Positions 1 to 6,092 of a DNA stretch of 7,927 nt are shown here, piece after piece. Below the pieces are notes generated by a model that was not told the origin of the DNA, ran no database searches, and worked only from the letters and a program-made list of their open reading frames with translations. The first letter of the stretch is position 1, and every line of letters begins with the position of its first letter. Origin of the DNA: an uncultured Planctomycetaceae bacterium (GTDB lineage: Bacteria; Planctomycetota; Planctomycetia; Planctomycetales; Planctomycetaceae); assembly GCA_903898975.1 (NCBI GenBank), contig CAIUHT010000768.1, positions 1 through 7,927 on the forward strand. The letters are read 5' to 3'. A program made the position numbers and the translations under genes.

Positions 1-76
1 CCGGTGCAGGCGCGCCAGATCAAAAAAATTTATTCAGGCCCAAAAATCAATTCCCACCACCGCTGAGGACCGCGAC

Positions 77-709
77 TCACCATCCCGGGCCGCCCCGATA
101 GCGCGGCGGGCCATACGGTGGCGGGCAATACCGTGGTGGCGGCGGAGGGGGACCCAGCAGCACCACTCCCCCCGGGGGGGGTGGACCCACGTAGACCGGT
201 CCCGGGACCACCACTTCCCGCACCACAGCGCCCCGCACCGGGGCCCGCTGCATGGCGTTCAACACGGCGTCGCTCACCCCCTGCTGCTTCAGGCGAATGA
301 TCGCTTGCGGGGTCCCCTCCCAGCGGCAACCCCGGCTCTGCACCGCCTGGATGATCACCCCGTCCCCCACGCCACCCTGGACCATCGTGACCACATCGCC
401 CTCGGTCAACGCCCTCGCATCGGCCACTGCCTGCGCGTTCGCCGCCTCGGCTTGGGCCCAGGCAAAGTCCCGTTCTTCCCGGGCATCTTCGGCCTGCCCC
501 ACCAGGTTGCCTGTCACGGCACCCGTCGCCGCTCCGATGGCAGCCCCCGCGCCCGGGGCCCCCACGGCCTGCCCCACAATCGCCCCGGTGAACGCCCCCA
601 GCCCCGCCCCCCCCAGCGTGCCCGACTGCGTGTGATTCATGGGCGCGACACAGCCCGACAGCAGCCACAAAGCGGCCACACCGCACAGACCTCGCACAAT
701 CCGCTCCAC
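77..709 (-). CDS. Glycine-zipper lipoprotein with proline-rich C-terminus
   Basis: Predicted 210-residue envelope lipoprotein of unknown function. The reading frame extends upstream to 904, but I chose the GTG at 709. It has a GGGGAG ribosome binding site five bases upstream and it starts a clean lipoprotein signal: charged MERIVR, a hydrophobic stretch, then the lipobox LLSGC with the acylated Cys at residue 20. Residues about 31-72 form a glycine zipper with repeated GxxxG spacing, likely to insert in or pack against membrane. Residues 73-101 are Ala/Glu-rich and probably helical. Two similar helical repeats follow, one around MVQGGVGDGVIIQAV (about 109-123) and one around LKQQGVSDAVLNAM (about 140-153), a pattern I associate with planctomycete glycine-zipper proteins. 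Residues 169-210 are rich in Pro, Gly and Tyr with runs of four and six prolines. It stands alone; no partner gene is adjacent on its strand. I see no clear terminator in the 76 bases after its stop. Envelope location is inferred from the lipobox and zipper; the function is unknown. Confidence 0.85.
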   Translation of the reverse strand: MERIVRGLCGVAALWLLSGCVAPMNHTQSGTLGGAGLGAFTGAIVGQAVGAPGAGAAIGAATGAVTGNLVGQAEDAREERDFAWAQAEAANAQAVADARALTEGDVVTMVQGGVGDGVIIQAVQSRGCRWEGTPQAIIRLKQQGVSDAVLNAMQRAPVRGAVVREVVVPGPVYVGPPPPGGVVLLGPPPPPPRYCPPPYGPPRYRGGPGW

Positions 710-1280
710 GGCAACTCCCCGCAAATTGTGTGCTGGGGTCCCAGATCCGACGGACCTCTCCCCAGGGCACTCTACCTCTCCTCGCCCACCCGCTCCTAGA
801 GGAACCTCCCCAGATCGGCTCGAGCCCCAACCTGTCAGCCCCCCAGTGCCCCTCGTCGTTGTCAGCCAGAGCCCCCACACTCCCCAAAACCCTCCCCTTC
901 GCATTTTGCCCGAACCTCCCGGTCCACTTTGGCAATCGACGTTTCAGGCTGGCTCACCCGGCCATTCCAACCACGTTGCCAACCAAAACCGCCAGCGCAT
1001 GGCACTCGGCAGGTGGACTCATCAAAAGATCTGCAACACCACTCCTTGTGGAGACACCAACGACCAAGTCACCCACGAAATCCGTTGGGCTGCCTCCGAA
1101 CTCTCCGCCGATTCTCGATCGATAACACACCTGTTGGTCGCGCTGTCTCCACCATGCGGCCAGGAGCAAAACCGGCTGCCCACGGTCCAAGTCTCGCAAT
1201 CAGTCCCGAAGGTCGGCCTGAATAAGTCGCGCAAGCTCCGGGCATTTCTCAGGCCGGGCTCAGACACTTTGTCTACCCTC
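710..1280. other. Gene-free stretch between lipoprotein start and propeller gene stop
   Basis: These 571 bases separate two minus-strand genes. Open frames cross the stretch on both strands, but their translations look like random basic, Pro- or Ser-rich sequence with no domain or convincing ribosome site. From about 800 to 900 the plus strand is strikingly C-rich, with four runs of at least four C at 808-811, 825-828, 839-844 and 849-852. The part from about 960 to 1280 is visibly less GC-rich than the coding regions. It presumably holds the lipoprotein promoter, but I found no convincing minus-strand -35/-10 pair, and no terminator for the gene ending at 1281. Confidence 0.6.
715..720 (-). 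promoter_or_regulatory. Ribosome binding site deciding the GTG start of the lipoprotein
   Basis: On the minus strand GGGGAG lies five bases before the GTG at 709. It matches the anti-Shine-Dalgarno consensus. It fixes the start at the beginning of the signal peptide rather than at the upstream ATG at 904, whose extension lacks any protein-like character. Confidence 0.7.
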
Positions 1281-3761
1281 TCACTCGGCACTCCAACTGA
1301 GTGCGTAAAGAATCACGCGTCCCCTGAGACGCGCCCCCACCCGCACCTGTCGACCGGCCAGCGGTGACAGGTCAGCCACACCCCGCCAGCGGACCTCTCC
1401 CCGCACCGTGTCGCCCCGCAACGCCTCGCACTGCGCGTAGCCATATCCCGGGATCTCCTCCTGCTGGTCGTTCAGCAGGGCAAACTCCACCGCGTCCCCC
1501 TCCCCCGTTGGCTCGACGTTCGCCCGCAACCTCCCCCCAGCCAGTCGCACCGGCGGACTGACGAATGTTCCCGGCGCGGCCCCCTCGGCAGGTTGCAATC
1601 CCACGAAACCATCCCGCCGCAGCGTCGCCACGCCAATCGTCCGCCCGCCATACTCGCTCGGCTGCTCGCGATCGCGGGCGAACGCGTTGAAGTAAATGAA
1701 CAACTGGTCGCCCACAACCACCGGCTCATTGTGCAGCGGGACCGCCCCCGTCGAGTAGTAGCTGCCAGGCGGTCCCTGGGGGATGAACGGCTTCTCCCGC
1801 TCGATCCAGAACCAGTCCCCCTCCCCCCGTCGCCCCGCCAGCATCACGGTGAACAGCCCCTTCGGCTTGTCCATCCCACACGGAAAGCCCAGATCGAACG
1901 GACCGTAATTGAACGGGATCATGCACTCCACCGCCGGAGCCCGCACATCTCCGGGCGTGATCTGCTCGGCCGGCTCTGCGGGCGACCAGTGCTTCAGATC
2001 GCGGCTGTAACTGAACGCGGGATAGTTCCACCCTCCGGCCCGCACGTAGGCCATCCACTCCTGGCGACGGTGATTGCGCACGACCAGCAACCGGTCGCCC
2101 CCGCCCGAGGGGAGACTCTCGAGCCGTTCAAGGGGCTGGTTCCAACGGAGTCCGTCCGGGCTGGCGGTGAGGTATTCCCCCCGGGCCGCCTGGTAGCGGG
2201 CGAGGTCGGCCTCGGGTCGGCCCAGCGAGCCACTCACGGGGTGATTGTCCCAGTAATGGACCGACTCCCAGTGAGCCACCGCCTTGTAGCGCCGGTTCGG
2301 GTCGGGCTCGGCATCATCGCGGAGCACGGTGTAGCCATCGAAATTGGTGAGGGCCCCACCCGTCTGACGGGCGGCCTCGGCCCCTGTCAGCACAATGTTG
2401 TTCCGCTTGTTTCCGCGAAACTCGATGAGCCCGAGTTCGGGTTTGCGCCAGTGCAGACCGTCCCAAGACTCGGCGTATTTCCCCAGCATCGACTCGACGT
2501 CGGGTCGGTCGGCGTCCGACCGGGGGTGAAAGCTGTAGTCGGCCCCGCGGCCCCATACGCCGGCCGCGGCAATCTCATGCGGGCCACCCCCGGCATGCCC
2601 CATCTGCAGGGTGCAGTACCACAGCCGCAGCCGCCCGTCGGGCTCGCGGATCACGTTGCCCCACGCGCAGTCGGCTTCATGGGCGGGGTCGTCGGGCCAG
2701 ACGATCGGCTTGTCGAGGGGCCGGGCCTGGCCCTTCACCCGCCGCAGCCCCTGCTGCTGCGCCAGGTGGCGATCATCGAGGAACAGCCACAGCCGGGGGT
2801 CGTGGGTGGTTGCGGGCTGCTCGATGGCGACCCCCACCTGGTTGCCATTGTGTCGCTCGGAGGGGCCGAACAGCGCGCCAGTCACCGCCGCCAGGCGGGC
2901 ACCGTTCCCCACGGGGCGATTCAGCAGCTCGACGGGATCGGCACTGGCAGAGCGGGGGTTCCACCAGGCCAGCGTGGTCGAGCCACCCCCATCAAGATTG
3001 AGGCCGTCGCGGGCCCCAAAGTGTCGCAACCAGCGGCCCAACTCCGTCGTCGTCGCGCCGACGCTTGCCGACTGTCGGCCGTCAATTGCCACAACCACCA
3101 CCTGCTGCGGGTCGGCGGTCAATCCGACGCCGGTTCGGGGATGCAGGTCTTCGCCCGCCGGGACGGGCTCGCCCGCAACCAGGCAGAACCCGAACCCGCT
3201 GACGGCGAACTCGACGTCCGAGAGATCGAAGTTGGCCGGGGTGGCCCGCAGTTCAAACAGGCCCGATTTCCGCCGCAACAGCGAGGGGGACCCACTTGCG
3301 GGCGAGACCAGCTGTCCGTCGGCAACCGCCAGGCCGGCGAGATTGGTCGGGGTCGAACGATTCCAGGGGGCGGGCCAGGGGGAGAAGGCATCGGCATTGA
3401 AGGCGAACACCGAGGGAATGCCCCGGGCCCGCGACTGCCTGAGAAAGTCGCGGGTTGTCTGGCGATCGGTTTCGGTTTCATTGGCGACCCACTCGGACCG
3501 GCGGGGGGTGGTGTGGAACCGCAGGCCGGGAGTCGCGGGGTCAATGCGGACTGCGTAAACCACCAGTGGCTGCGGCTCGAGTCGCTCGAGCCTGGCAAAC
3601 TGCACCCCCGGGTGGAGTTGCTTGGCCTGCCGCCAGTCGAAGGGGGTGGGCCCCTCCTGGGACCATGCGAGCGGGGTCGTGGCGACCAGCCAAAGGAGGG
3701 CAAGGCAGAGCCGGGTGCCACCAGGGGGCACGCGAGCAGCGAGGGGCGGGTTGGGCCTCAT
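1281..3761 (-). CDS. Secreted NAGPA phosphodiester glycosidase domain fused to GH32/43-like beta-propeller
   Basis: Predicted 826-residue exported carbohydrate-active protein. I start it at the ATG at 3761, where a Sec signal peptide begins (MRPNPPL, hydrophobic core about 17-32, likely cleavage after LAWS at 34). The frame stays open to 4064, but that extension is not protein-like. No strong ribosome site precedes the ATG. Residues about 50-299 match the NAGPA family (uncovering-enzyme type, also DUF2233): FAFNADAF at 119-126, RTGVGL at 209-214 and the diagnostic NLDGGGSTT at 255-263. In that family the domain cleaves sugar-phosphate diesters. Residues about 326-724 resemble the five-bladed propeller proteins that planctomycetes annotate as glycosyl hydrolases, with SWDGLHW near 432, SPDGLRW near 534 and YSRDLKHW near 585. 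Residues about 725-826 form the usual C-terminal beta-sandwich (PIRGD-like LRGDTV, VRWRG). The substrate cannot be read. I could not assign the propeller's catalytic acids, so that half may bind rather than cleave. It is monocistronic. Confidence 0.9.
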   Translation of the reverse strand: MRPNPPLAARVPPGGTRLCLALLWLVATTPLAWSQEGPTPFDWRQAKQLHPGVQFARLERLEPQPLVVYAVRIDPATPGLRFHTTPRRSEWVANETETDRQTTRDFLRQSRARGIPSVFAFNADAFSPWPAPWNRSTPTNLAGLAVADGQLVSPASGSPSLLRRKSGLFELRATPANFDLSDVEFAVSGFGFCLVAGEPVPAGEDLHPRTGVGLTADPQQVVVVAIDGRQSASVGATTTELGRWLRHFGARDGLNLDGGGSTTLAWWNPRSASADPVELLNRPVGNGARLAAVTGALFGPSERHNGNQVGVAIEQPATTHDPRLWLFLDDRHLAQQQGLRRVKGQARPLDKPIVWPDDPAHEADCAWGNVIREPDGRLRLWYCTLQMGHAGGGPHEIAAAGVWGRGADYSFHPRSDADRPDVESMLGKYAESWDGLHWRKPELGLIEFRGNKRNNIVLTGAEAARQTGGALTNFDGYTVLRDDAEPDPNRRYKAVAHWESVHYWDNHPVSGSLGRPEADLARYQAARGEYLTASPDGLRWNQPLERLESLPSGGGDRLLVVRNHRRQEWMAYVRAGGWNYPAFSYSRDLKHWSPAEPAEQITPGDVRAPAVECMIPFNYGPFDLGFPCGMDKPKGLFTVMLAGRRGEGDWFWIEREKPFIPQGPPGSYYSTGAVPLHNEPVVVGDQLFIYFNAFARDREQPSEYGGRTIGVATLRRDGFVGLQPAEGAAPGTFVSPPVRLAGGRLRANVEPTGEGDAVEFALLNDQQEEIPGYGYAQCEALRGDTVRGEVRWRGVADLSPLAGRQVRVGARLRGRVILYALSWSAE

Positions 3762-4002
3762 GGCAGTCCGCGGGGCGATGCGAGTTACGGAAGCGGGGGA
3801 ATGTCCTGGAACCCGCGTTGGGTCGGACTGGCAGCTGGGGAGTGACTTCGACGATCGAGCGGCAGAGCTGACCGCGTTGCAAGACACCTGGATGTCAGAC
3901 CTGTGGCTGAGACGAGAGGCGGGCGCCCGGACAGCCGGCGAAGTGGCCACCCCCGGTGGTCTCTCGGCAGCGCCGGGGAACGAGTTGGGGAGCGGACGGG
4001 AA

Positions 4003-4030
4003 TTGACAACCGCCCGAGCCCCGGTACACT
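4003..4030 (+). promoter_or_regulatory. Sigma70-like promoter facing tatA
   Basis: A perfect TTGACA (4003-4008) is followed after 16 bases by TACACT (4025-4030), four of six matches to TATAAT. This predicts a start near 4037, about 380 bases before the tatA start codon. It is the best plus-strand promoter in the spacer, but the distance means the transcript could also be a separate small RNA. Confidence 0.5.
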
Positions 4031-4262
4031 TTACCACAGACACCGCTCGACCGATCTGTGCCAATCACGGGTCAACGGAGTGGGGAACCGCAGTGCAACG
4101 ACAGATTCGGCACGTCTCCGACTGCCCCGACCCGACGGTTGACCGTTGGACACCACACCACCGACACTGAGGTGGCTGGCTGGGAGATTCGGATGCGACG
4201 ATTGACCGGACGGCAGCGGTTGTGTGGCAAGAGCATCGCTGTGGCCTGTGCCTCGCTCGGTC

Positions 4263-4281
4263 GGAGGGGAAACTCTCCTCC
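4263..4281 (+). other. Hairpin in the tatA leader
   Basis: GGAGGGG (4263-4269) pairs with CTCCTCC (4275-4281) around the loop AAACT, giving seven pairs including one G-U. It is followed by AAAAATT, not a T-run, so it is not an intrinsic terminator on the plus strand; on the minus strand the T-run lies on the wrong side. Its role is unknown. Confidence 0.35.
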
Positions 4282-4383
4282 AAAAATTGCGTGGTCGCCC
4301 ACCAATGCGATACTCTGAGGGTGTCTCACTGGTTCCGAAAGCGGCTGGAGCGTGCGCGGTCAAAAGTCTGCGTCGCAAGCCTG

Positions 4384-4404
4384 CTGAAGAGCCCCAGCTT
4401 TCAG
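4384..4404 (+). promoter_or_regulatory. Hairpin abutting the tatA ribosome binding site
   Basis: CTGAAGAGC pairs with GCTTTCAG around the loop CCCA. The stem has eight pairs and one bulged G. Its 3' end touches the Shine-Dalgarno sequence GAGAGGA at 4404-4410, which sits seven bases before the tatA ATG. A fold here could influence ribosome access; this is inference from base pairing only. Confidence 0.3.
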
Positions 4405-4417
4405 AGAGGATCGGTCC

Positions 4418-4606
4418 ATGTTCGGCGTCGGGCAAACAGAGTTGCTGATCTTGTTGGGGATCGCCCTGCTCCTGTTCGGGGGATCGCGCATTCCGTCCCT
4501 GGCCCGCTCGCTGGGCAAGAGCATCACCGAATTCAAGAAGGGTGTGCAGGGGATTGAGGAAGAAGTGAATAACAGCACAGACGCCCCGAAAAAGGCCGAC
4601 GTCTAA
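4418..4606 (+). CDS. tatA: Twin-arginine translocase subunit TatA (first copy)
   Basis: This 62-residue inner-membrane protein belongs to the TatA/TatB/TatE family, which forms the pore-like assembly that moves folded proteins with RR signal peptides once TatBC has bound them. The layout is canonical: a short periplasmic N-terminus MFGVGQTE, one membrane helix (about 8-20), the FG hinge at residues 20-21, an amphipathic helix with RIPSLARSLGKSI and FKKG (about 24-42), and a short charged tail. Residue 8 is Glu, as in TatB, whereas E. coli TatA has Gln there, but the FG hinge and short length favour TatA. The ATG follows GAGAGGA at seven bases. A second TatA-family gene lies 633 bases downstream on the same strand. 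No tatC is in the window, so the receptor subunit must be encoded elsewhere. I see no clear terminator after its stop. Confidence 0.93.
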   Translation: MFGVGQTELLILLGIALLLFGGSRIPSLARSLGKSITEFKKGVQGIEEEVNNSTDAPKKADV

Positions 4607-5239
4607 CCGACCGCTGCCCAAGAACCTGGGGCACCCGACAGCCGAGTGGCGCATCCGCACCGAATTCGCGGAGGGCTCTCGGGCTCCATGTGAGCAGTCA
4701 TCGCTTTGCGGCTCGCGCCATGATTTGACATGACCTCCCCGGAAGGTGTGCGGCCGCTCTTGGACGGCTGGCTCAAATCGCAGCGGGGGTCACTGCCGGA
4801 TTGGCACTTCGCGCCTGGGAATGTCTCACGTGTTCCTGGTTGGGGACGGCGTTCTCAGTCGCGGCTGATCGAGGCCCATCGCCCGCTCCTCCTGCTGCGG
4901 TGGCCGTTGATCCATCCACGCCACGCCCAGCGAGTGCCCGACCAGGGCGGGATGGTGCGCGTCAGATTGGTTCCGGATCGGTCCGAATCTGCCGGGAGCG
5001 TTCTGGTTTCCGCACGAGATTGGCCACGGCTGCAAGGTGGACGTCAGCAAGTGGAGCGCCGGGTGTCGGTCGCCTGCAGTTACAAACCGTGTCGCCCAAT
5101 GGACGGGCGGTTCGCGTAGAGCGCGGGCGGAACCTGTCCCAACGCCGGTCGGGCGGTCCGCGCGGAGAGGTTTTGGCAGGGCGACAGGAACCGGGGCACA
5201 GACATTTTCGATTGAGTTCCCAGCGAGGAATCGACCGCG
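4607..5239. other. Long spacer between the two tatA paralogs
   Basis: These 633 bases have no convincing gene. The longest plus-strand frame wholly inside (4730-5119, 129 codons) has no good ribosome site or recognisable domain, and its third-position GC falls in its second half. The minus-strand frame across 4826-5773 is a shadow that also covers the second tatA. A TTGACA occurs at 4725-4730 without a fitting -10 element. I found no clear terminator for the first tatA and no strong promoter for the second, so I cannot say whether the pair is co-transcribed. Confidence 0.55.
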
Positions 5240-5578
5240 ATGTTCGGCATTGAAACGACCGAGATGTTCATCCTGTTCGTGGTGGCGCTGCTGCTGTTCG
5301 GCAAGCGTCTCCCCGAGGTCGCGCGCACCGTGGGCAAAGGCGTGGCCGACTTTCGCAAGGGGCTCACCGGCATCGACGCCGACGTCCGTGGCCAGTTCTA
5401 CGGGGGCTACAACAACACCCCCGCGCCGACCACTCAATACACACCCCCGGCCTCCCGACCCGCTCCGCTGGAAGAGCGAAAAGTCCCGGCAGTTCCCAAG
5501 TTCGAACCCCCCAGGATCGAAGCGGCCAAGTTCGAACCCCCTCCTCTCGATGCCGGCGACTCTGGCCCCGCAGTCTAA
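5240..5578 (+). CDS. tatA: TatA-family translocase subunit with proline-rich tail (second copy)
   Basis: A 112-residue second member of the TatA family. The N-terminus MFGIETTE, membrane helix (about 8-20), FG hinge at 20-21 and amphipathic helix (KRLPEVARTVGKGVADFRKG, about 22-41) align closely with the first copy, with one residue fewer after FG. Residue 8 is Glu. Beyond residue 50 it differs: a Gly/Tyr/Asn patch (QFYGGYNN) leads into a Pro-rich, charged tail containing two copies of KFEPP ten residues apart. The length is between typical TatA and TatB, so it may act as a TatB-like partner; the FG hinge, lacking in E. coli TatB, argues for TatA. The ATG follows GAGGA at ten bases. It probably arose by duplication of its neighbour or an old paralog pair. 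The TatA-family call is firm; the A versus B role is not. Confidence 0.9.
   Translation: MFGIETTEMFILFVVALLLFGKRLPEVARTVGKGVADFRKGLTGIDADVRGQFYGGYNNTPAPTTQYTPPASRPAPLEERKVPAVPKFEPPRIEAAKFEPPPLDAGDSGPAV
5496..5540 (+). repeat. In-frame direct repeat coding the KFEPP motif
   Basis: The 15-base unit CCAAGTTCGAACCCC occurs at 5496-5510 and exactly again at 5526-5540, ten codons apart, inside the tail of the second tatA. Identity at the DNA level suggests recent internal duplication or gene conversion. Confidence 0.8.
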
Positions 5579-5707
5579 ACCGTACACTGCGGCAAGTTTT
5601 GAGAAATGAGGGGCCAGGCCTGCTGCGGTTCCCTGGACGACAAGTTCGAAAAGTTGCGTGACAGGCCCGCACTGGTTTCGAGCGGGTGCGGAGTCTGGCC
5701 GACAAGC

Positions 5708-5736
5708 TTGCCACCTGTTCGAACTCGGGGTAAAGT
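5708..5736 (+). promoter_or_regulatory. Promoter of the tRNA-Val gene
   Basis: TTGCCA (5708-5713, five of six to consensus), an ideal 17-base spacer and TAAAGT (5731-5736, four of six) predict a start near 5743, about 35 bases before the mature tRNA. The short leader and matching terminator downstream support a stand-alone transcription unit. Confidence 0.6.
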
Positions 5737-5777
5737 ATCGGCATTGCGAGAGGCAAGCCTCCGCAGCTCTCACTCTC

Positions 5778-5850
5778 GGGCGGCTAACTCAGCGGCTAGA
5801 GTGCCATCCTCACACGGTGGAAGTCACTGGTTCGAATCCAGTGCCGCCCA
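5778..5850 (+). tRNA. tRNA-Val (anticodon CAC)
   Basis: A complete 73-base cloverleaf. The acceptor GGGCGGC (5778-5784) pairs fully with GCCGCCC (5843-5849) and the discriminator is A at 5850. The D stem is ACTC/GAGT (5787-5790 and 5799-5802). The anticodon stem is CCATC/GGTGG (5804-5808 and 5816-5820, one U-G) with loop CTCACAC, so the anticodon at 5811-5813 is CAC, reading GUG valine codons. The variable loop is five bases. The T stem is ACTGG/CCAGT with loop TTCGAAT. The 3' CCA is not encoded (TTT follows), so it must be added by the nucleotidyltransferase. A CAC valine tRNA fits a GC-rich genome that uses GTG heavily. It has its own promoter and terminator. Confidence 0.95.
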
Positions 5851-5881
5851 TTTCCCGGGAGCCCTCCCGTTCAGTCTCACA

Positions 5882-5913
5882 AGCCATTCGGCAGCTGCCG
5901 GATGGCTTTTTTT
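5882..5913 (+). terminator. Intrinsic terminator after tRNA-Val
   Basis: AGCCATTCGGC (5882-5892) pairs with GCCGGATGGCT (5897-5907) around the loop AGCT. The stem is 11 pairs with one U-G, and seven T residues span 5907-5913. It starts about 30 bases after the tRNA end. It works in the plus direction only; no A-run on the left would serve the convergent holA. Confidence 0.9.
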
Positions 5914-5925
5914 ATTGCCTCGGTG

Positions 5926-5968
5926 GCTGGGAGCGAGATTGGAGCTGGGAGCGAGATTGGGGCTGGGA
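5926..5968 (+). repeat. 18-base tandem repeat, about 2.4 copies
   Basis: The unit GCTGGGAGCGAGATTGGA runs 5926-5943, recurs at 5944-5961 with only the last base changed, and a partial GCTGGGA follows at 5962-5968. It lies in the 179-base gap between the tRNA terminator and the end of holA. It looks like non-coding minisatellite-type duplication. Confidence 0.8.
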
Positions 5969-6092
5969 ATCCCCCCAGGCCGGCAGGACTCCGCCTCTCG
6001 CCTGGGGTGTTTCTGTGCCGCTGAGGCCGTAGACCGCCAGGCGATCTCAACCACACAGCTGGCCCGAGTCTCCGCAGAAACGGGGCGTTCCT

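Larger units (their letters stand above)
3762..4417. other. Divergent spacer between the propeller gene and tatA
   Basis: These 656 bases have no convincing gene. The open frames here lack Shine-Dalgarno sites and give compositions typical of shadow frames. The stretch must hold the start signals of both neighbours. On the plus strand it contains a good sigma70-like promoter at 4003-4030, a weak second candidate at 4287-4314 (TTGCGT, 16 bases, GATACT), and two RNA hairpins at 4263-4281 and 4384-4404. I found no clear promoter for the minus-strand gene. If transcription starts near 4037, tatA would have an untranslated leader of about 380 bases, long enough to hold a small RNA or a leader element. 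Confidence 0.6.

Noticed and set aside
1..76. Terminator for the lipoprotein gene at the left edge
   Set aside because: A T-run exists on the minus strand (complement of 22-28), but no GC-rich hairpin stands immediately before it.
954..1199. 81-codon minus-strand frame in the 710-1280 gap
   Set aside because: There is no ribosome site, no hydrophobic or domain pattern, and several other frames in the same stretch are equally open.
1593..3845. 750-codon plus-strand open frame antisense to the propeller gene
   Set aside because: It is the mirror of a strong minus-strand gene with clear domains and a signal peptide. Its translation has no recognisable domain and is typical of an antisense frame in GC-rich DNA.
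3762..4064. 101-residue N-terminal extension of the propeller protein
   Set aside because: The extension is Ser/Arg/Pro-rich with no structure, and a good signal peptide starts at the ATG at 3761.
4263..4281. Intrinsic terminator in the tatA leader
   Set aside because: The hairpin is followed by A residues, not T; in the other direction the T-run precedes the stem.
4730..5119. 129-codon plus-strand frame between the Tat genes
   Set aside because: There is no ribosome site, no domain, and the codon third-position bias fades towards the end. I kept it only as a remark in the spacer entry.
4826..5773. 315-codon minus-strand open frame
   Set aside because: It runs antisense through the second tatA and the spacer, has no domain and stops in the tRNA leader. 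It is a shadow.
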